A stretch of DNA of 64,000 nt, from contig OZ248348.1 of the NCBI GenBank assembly GCA_965234545.1, positions 1,759,827 to 1,823,826 on the forward strand, given 5' to 3'. Positions 59,893 through 64,000 of the stretch are shown here, piece after piece; the stretch's first letter is position 1; each line of letters begins with the position of its first letter. Source of the stretch: Methylotenera sp965234545 (GTDB taxonomy: Bacteria; Pseudomonadota; Gammaproteobacteria; Burkholderiales; Methylophilaceae). The translations under genes and the position numbers were made by a program. Under the pieces are notes generated by a model that ran no database searches, was not told the DNA's origin, and saw only the letters and a program-made list of their open reading frames with translations.

Positions 59893-61242
59893 CTACTTGC
59901 CGATACAAAACTTACTGAATATTTCACCTAACAAATCATCCGGCGTAAATTCACCAGTGATGCTGGCAAGCGCATGCTGCGCCAAGCTCAATTCTTCGGC
60001 CAACAGTTCGGCCGCAGCTAATTGAGCGCTCGCCGCATGCAAATGGGTGTTTACTTTGAGCAACGCATCCAAATGGCGCGCCCTGGCCATAAAAATGCCT
60101 TCCGAGTTATTTTGATAGCCTGCTAATGCCAATAAGTGGCTTTTTAGTAAATCCATACCGGCGCCGGTTTTAGCCGACAAATAAACGTGCACGGCGCCAT
60201 CCACTTGCTTAGCTAGGGGAAGCTCTTGGGTCACGTCAATTTTGTTGTGCACCCATATTTTAAGAATTTCCTGCGGCAATCGCGCTAAAATCGATTTTTC
60301 CGTTTTGGTAATACCATGGGCTGCATCCACTAATAATAATGCGATATTCGCGCTTTCTGCAGCCCGCCATGTTCGAGCGATACCAAATTTTTCTACTTCA
60401 TCATCGGTGTCACGTAGGCCCGCCGTGTCTATGACATGCAACGGCACACCGTTTATTTGTATGGCATTTTTTATGGTGTCACGCGTGGTACCGGCAATTG
60501 AGGTGACGATGGCAATGTCTTCGCCTGCCAATTGATTCATCAAACTGGATTTACCCACATTGGGCTGACCAACCAAAACCACGTTTATGCCTTCGCGCAA
60601 TAAACTGCCTTGTTTGGCTTTAGCAAACACCGTGTCCAGTTCCGCTGTGATGGCAGCCAATTTATCTTTTACGCGCCCCTGGCTAATGAAATCAATTTCT
60701 TCTTCGGGGAAATCCAAGCATGCTTCTACGAACATCCTTAGATCAATCAGCTTTAGCAACAAGGCATTGATGCTCATGGAAAACTCGCCAGAAAGTGAGC
60801 GCACCGCACTTTTTGCGGCCTCACTGGTGGCCGCATTAATCAGGTCAGCTACCGCCTCGGCCTGAGCCAGATCCATTTTGTCGTTTAAATAAGCGCGACG
60901 GGTAAATTCTCCCGGTTCGGCTTGTCTTGCACCTAATGCAATGCAGCGGGCCAACAAAATTTGCATGAGGGCCGTGCCGCCATGCGCCTGTAACTCAAGC
61001 ACGTCTTCACCGGTATAGGAATGTGGGTTGGCATAGAAAATAGCGATGCCACGATCGATTAACTCGCCGTTGTCCTGACGAAAATCCAGGTAAGCGGCGT
61101 GGCGCGGGGCAGGGCATTGCCCCAGCACCCCTTGGGCAATAATGGCCGCATTGGGCCCAGAAACCCTAACTACACCAATGCCGCCCGCGCCACTGGCCGT
61201 GGCGATGGCGGCGATGGTATCGGATGACTTAGTGCTTGCCAC
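59893..61242 (-). CDS. mnmE: tRNA modification GTPase MnmE (TrmE)
   Basis: Partner of MnmG in wobble-uridine modification. The order is: folate-binding N-domain (DTIAAIATASGAGGIGVVRVSG, GEFTRRAYLNDKMDLAQAEAV), G domain (GQPNVGKSSLMNQL, IAGTTRDTI, DTAGLRDT, HNKIDV) and the C-terminal FCIGK. GTG at 61242 gives the family length of 449 and overlaps yidC by 14 bp; ATGs at 61269 or 61287 would extend the protein further into yidC. Confidence 0.95.
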   Translation of the reverse strand: MASTKSSDTIAAIATASGAGGIGVVRVSGPNAAIIAQGVLGQCPAPRHAAYLDFRQDNGELIDRGIAIFYANPHSYTGEDVLELQAHGGTALMQILLARCIALGARQAEPGEFTRRAYLNDKMDLAQAEAVADLINAATSEAAKSAVRSLSGEFSMSINALLLKLIDLRMFVEACLDFPEEEIDFISQGRVKDKLAAITAELDTVFAKAKQGSLLREGINVVLVGQPNVGKSSLMNQLAGEDIAIVTSIAGTTRDTIKNAIQINGVPLHVIDTAGLRDTDDEVEKFGIARTWRAAESANIALLLVDAAHGITKTEKSILARLPQEILKIWVHNKIDVTQELPLAKQVDGAVHVYLSAKTGAGMDLLKSHLLALAGYQNNSEGIFMARARHLDALLKVNTHLHAASAQLAAAELLAEELSLAQHALASITGEFTPDDLLGEIFSKFCIGK

Positions 61243-62860
61243 CTGATTTTTTAAGTAAAGCCGCGGCATGGATGGATTTGTTGACATACCATTGTTGCCA
61301 TATGGAAATAATGTTGTTCACTACCCAATACAAGACCAAACCGGCTGGGAAGAAGAAGAAGAACACGCTGAACACCACCGGCATCCAAGTCATGACTTTG
61401 GCTTGAATAGGATCGGTAGGCTTAGGGTTAAGCTTGGTTTGTATGATCATGGACAGGCCCATGATTATCGGCAATATATAGTAGGGGTCCACTGCGGAAA
61501 GGTCTTGTATCCAACCAAAGAATGGCGCATGGCGTAACTCCACTGACCCCAATAACATCCAATACAGTGAAATAAACACCGGAATTTGTATCAATATGGG
61601 CAAGCAACCGCTCATGGGATTAATTTTTTCCGTACGGTAAATGTCCATCATGGCCATTTGCATTTTTTGCCTGTCGTCGCCAAATTTTTGTTTTAAGGCT
61701 TCCAAGCGCGGTGCTAATTCACGCATTTGCGCCATAGAGCGGTAGCTTTTAGCCGACAAGGGGTAAAAAGCCGCTTTAATTAGCAAGGTTAATAAAATGA
61801 TGGCCACGCCCCAGTTGTTTACTAAAGCGTGTATTTTTGCCAACACCCAAAACAGCGGCGCGGCCACTATAGTCAACATGCCGTAATCCACCGTGTACTC
61901 AAGGCCAGGAGCAGTTGCGATTAAATCATCTTTACTCTGTGGTCCAGAGAACAGTTTGGCTGGCACCGTTAAACTGGCACCAGGCGCAATGGTTTCCAAT
62001 GCGCTTTTTGTGCCAATTCTGTACATGTGCTCATTTAGTTTTTCCGTATAAAACTCACGGGCCAAGCCTTCTTTTGGGATCCAGGCACTAACAAAATAAT
62101 GTTGTAGCAAGCCAACCCAACCGTCATTAGCACTAAGCTTAAGCGGCTCTTTTTCCATGTCTTTAAAAGATAATTTCTTAAATTTTGTCGCGTCGGTGTA
62201 ATACGAACCACCGGTGAAGGTAGGCATTAAAGCCGAACCTTGGTTGGATTCGTTATCATGAACGATTTGATAGTAAACCGTGGGCGCGATCGGCGCAGCC
62301 GTGTTGTTATGAATTTCGTAATTCACGTCTATGGCATACTTATGTCGGTAGAAAGTGTAAATTTTATCTACGTTGACGCCATTGCTTGCCCAGCTTAAAC
62401 GCACTTCTAATTTATCTTGGCCTTCTTGCAGCTCATATCTGTTGGCAGTGCTGCTAAACAAGGCATGATGAGTGGGTAAATCGGTGCCCAATAAACCCGA
62501 TTGCGCTACATAAGTCATGGGTTGGGCGGCATCGTCCAACAGCACAAAATTGTTTTTATCGTTATCTGCCGCGCGATGCTTAAGCAATGCTAATTTTCGT
62601 AAATCACCACCGGTAGTCTCTATTTCAGCCTGATAAAGATCGGTTTTCACAGTGATTCTTTGAGCCTGTTGCAGCTTGTAGTCACCGGCCATGGGGTCTA
62701 TGGGTTGGGTGGCAACTTGGTTTGCTTGCGCTGGGGTCGTATTTTGCACCGCCGCCTGTTGCACCAGTGCAACCGGGGCTTGTTGGCGTTGCCATGCATC
62801 CCATAGCATTAAAATCGACATTGAAAAAATGACAAATAAAACTAAACGTCTGGTATCCAT
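61229..62860 (-). CDS. yidC: Membrane protein insertase YidC
   Basis: YidC inserts and folds inner-membrane proteins, including Fo c. The 543-residue protein has an N-terminal anchor (LVLFVIFSMSILMLWDAW), a large periplasmic beta-domain (about 50-340) and the conserved helices (WGVAIILLTLLIKAAFYPLSAKSYRSMAQM, NPMSGCLPILIQIPVFISLYWML, VVFSVFFFFFPAGLVLYWVVNNIISIWQQW). Confidence 0.97.
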   Translation of the reverse strand: MDTRRLVLFVIFSMSILMLWDAWQRQQAPVALVQQAAVQNTTPAQANQVATQPIDPMAGDYKLQQAQRITVKTDLYQAEIETTGGDLRKLALLKHRAADNDKNNFVLLDDAAQPMTYVAQSGLLGTDLPTHHALFSSTANRYELQEGQDKLEVRLSWASNGVNVDKIYTFYRHKYAIDVNYEIHNNTAAPIAPTVYYQIVHDNESNQGSALMPTFTGGSYYTDATKFKKLSFKDMEKEPLKLSANDGWVGLLQHYFVSAWIPKEGLAREFYTEKLNEHMYRIGTKSALETIAPGASLTVPAKLFSGPQSKDDLIATAPGLEYTVDYGMLTIVAAPLFWVLAKIHALVNNWGVAIILLTLLIKAAFYPLSAKSYRSMAQMRELAPRLEALKQKFGDDRQKMQMAMMDIYRTEKINPMSGCLPILIQIPVFISLYWMLLGSVELRHAPFFGWIQDLSAVDPYYILPIIMGLSMIIQTKLNPKPTDPIQAKVMTWMPVVFSVFFFFFPAGLVLYWVVNNIISIWQQWYVNKSIHAAALLKKSGGKH

Positions 62861-62913
62861 GATTTTTAAGTTATCTTTAATAAAATGTTAGTAAGGGTGT
62901 TGGCCAATAAAGG

Positions 62914-63132
62914 TTAAGGAATGGGATCGTGCCCACCAGCGTGCCATGGGTGACATCGAAGTAAACGGCGCAAGGCATAATAACTGCCCTTAATGGCACC
63001 GTGCGTATTAATGGCTTGCGTAGCGTACGCTGAACAGGTGGGATAAAAACGACATTGCTGACCAAAAAACGGGCTTAGCAATATTTGATAGCCTCGTATT
63101 ACCCAGATTAATAGTTGCGCCATAATTTTCAT
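62914..63132 (-). CDS. yidD: Membrane protein insertion efficiency factor YidD
   Basis: Small amphipathic membrane-associated protein aiding YidC. The 72-residue protein has LLIWVIRGYQILLSPFFGQQCRFYPTCSAYATQAINTHG and ends RRLLRCHPWHAGGHDPIP, the family signature. It lies 12 bp after rnpA. Confidence 0.95.
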   Translation of the reverse strand: MKIMAQLLIWVIRGYQILLSPFFGQQCRFYPTCSAYATQAINTHGAIKGSYYALRRLLRCHPWHAGGHDPIP

Positions 63133-63144
63133 TGCTGGTGATTG

Positions 63145-63537
63145 CTACGCCTCATGGCCTTTGTCGTGGTTTATTTCCGCTCGTGCTAAGCGCTGATTCA
63201 ATTTTACCACTAGCGCATTGAACTCCAGTTGAATTAACTGAAAATCGCTTTTTTCGAACTTCTTTTGCACCCGCAATATAATATCGGCTGCCAAAATTTC
63301 ATGCTGTTTCAAGCGAAAAAGCTCGCGCAAAACGCGCCGCATGTAATTTCTGCTGACGGCCAATTTAGCCGTTTTCTTGCCCACCACCAAGCCTAAGCGT
63401 GGCCTTTGAAGTTGGTTGGTTTGATAATGCAGGGCCAGATACTCTGTTGCAATACGTTTGCGGAAATTAAAAACGGATGAAAATTCATCCGTTTTAATTA
63501 ATTTGGCTTCTTTAATGAGCCTATAGCTTGGCATCAT
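63145..63537 (-). CDS. rnpA: Ribonuclease P protein component RnpA
   Basis: Protein subunit of RNase P, which matures tRNA 5' ends. The 130-residue basic protein has LGLVVGKKTAKLAVSRNYMRRVLRELFR, with the RN..xR..RE signature; Tyr replaces the usual second Arg of RNR. The start may be the second Met at 63534. It lies 72 bp after rpmH. Confidence 0.93.
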   Translation of the reverse strand: MMPSYRLIKEAKLIKTDEFSSVFNFRKRIATEYLALHYQTNQLQRPRLGLVVGKKTAKLAVSRNYMRRVLRELFRLKQHEILAADIILRVQKKFEKSDFQLIQLEFNALVVKLNQRLARAEINHDKGHEA

Positions 63538-63609
63538 TACCTAAAATTATAGAATTTAAATTTATCAGGATAATGTGCGCTGTAAAATCAGTCCGAAGCG
63601 GACTAAAAA

Positions 63610-63744
63610 TTACAGACCTAAACGTTTGCGACCCTTGGCGCGACGACGGGCGATAACAGCGCGGCCGCCTTTGGTAGCCATGCGAACTAGAAAACCGTGA
63701 GTGGTTGCACGACGTGTTTTAGATGGTTGATATGTACGTTTCAT
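63610..63744 (-). CDS. rpmH: 50S ribosomal protein L34
   Basis: The 44-residue very basic protein starts MKRTYQPSKTRRATTHGF, contains MATKGGRAVIARRRAKGRK and ends RLGL, the full L34 sequence pattern. GGAG-type ribosome site precedes the ATG. It is first in the rpmH-rnpA-yidD-yidC-mnmE series. Confidence 0.97.
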   Translation of the reverse strand: MKRTYQPSKTRRATTHGFLVRMATKGGRAVIARRRAKGRKRLGL

Positions 63745-63781
63745 GTATTACTCCAACAAGCAAATAGCTATAAAGGGCGCT

Positions 63782-63811
63782 ATTAGACACGATAAGCATC
63801 TATTTTGTCAA
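63782..63811 (-). promoter_or_regulatory. Putative sigma-70 promoter for rpmH-rnpA
   Basis: On the minus strand a perfect -35 TTGACA is followed after 18 bp by TCTAAT. The rpmH ATG is about 38 bp downstream. Confidence 0.55.
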
Positions 63812-63844
63812 CGTTTATTTAGTTTTGTCTAGTAAGTAAATGCC

Positions 63845-63853
63845 TGTGGATAA
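63845..63853 (-). promoter_or_regulatory. DnaA box
   Basis: TGTGGATAA is the complement of the perfect DnaA box TTATCCACA. A weaker relative (AAATTCACA) lies near 63907. Position beside rpmH supports an origin role. Confidence 0.7.
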
Positions 63854-64000
63854 GTTTGACTAAACAAGCTAAAATGCAATCCTGAGCTGATTAAAAATAA
63901 ACAACAAAATTCACAGCCAATAATTCATTGATTAGTAAAACAAAACAAGCACTTAGATGCATTTGTCTGGTAAATAAACGAAAGTAAATAACAATAGAAG

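Larger units (their letters stand above)
63745..64000. other. Origin-proximal AT-rich region upstream of rpmH
   Basis: No gene is seen. The stretch is AT-rich, contains the rpmH promoter and a DnaA box, and lies where rpmH and dnaA diverge in related genomes. It is probably the left part of oriC or the dnaA leader; dnaA itself would be beyond the window. Confidence 0.55.

Overview
The window looks like chromosomal DNA of a betaproteobacterium, most likely a methylotroph of the Methylophilaceae (Methylotenera-like). This is inferred from recognised gene families and gene order, not from a database search. A zinc metallohydrolase of the quinoprotein-relay type fits PQQ-based methanol or methylamine oxidation. 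The right edge carries the conserved replication-origin neighbourhood: rpmH-rnpA-yidD-yidC-mnmE, mnmG-rsmG-parA-parB, then the atp operon and glmU-glmS. A consensus parS site lies at 59.8 kb and a DnaA box at 63.85 kb, so oriC and dnaA are expected at or just beyond the right end.

Layout. 0-9.7 kb is housekeeping: rimM (tail), trmD, rplS, ogt, xerD, folB, plsY, tsaD, rpsU, yqeY, dnaG, rpoD and tRNA-Ile(CAT). 9.8-14.1 kb is accessory: a small winged-helix protein, a hemerythrin-like protein, an unknown CxxC protein, a TPR protein with an MshL-type secretin, and a Bfd-like ferredoxin. 14.2-18.9 kb is a small integrative element in tRNA-His. It has direct repeats of the tRNA, a tyrosine integrase, paired arm-site-like repeats at both ends, a XRE regulator, a lipoprotein, a membrane protein, and a compact protein carrying family-A polymerase palm motifs. 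18.9-33.1 kb holds a Pro-Arg-His tRNA cluster, folD, dksA, the metallohydrolase, cytochrome b561, a MAPEG protein, hemE, gltD-gltB, hemL-thiE-thiD and tRNA-Gly(CCC). A DUF2075-type nuclease/helicase-like gene follows at 33.2-35.2 kb. 35.2-47.4 kb holds priA, argS, a SPOR protein, dsbA, an SDR, ettA, yaeQ, glmS and glmU. 47.4-54.7 kb is the complete F1Fo ATP synthase operon, and 54.7-63.8 kb is the origin-proximal block.

The most unusual items are: (1) the family-A-polymerase-like protein on the tRNA-His element; (2) two tandem 145-bp units that each rebuild the 3' end of ettA with only synonymous changes; (3) a parS site forming the core of a perfect 36-bp terminator palindrome; (4) the solitary nuclease/helicase beside tRNA-Gly; (5) an SHP-type cytochrome gene placed against the direction of the mnmG/mnmE block.
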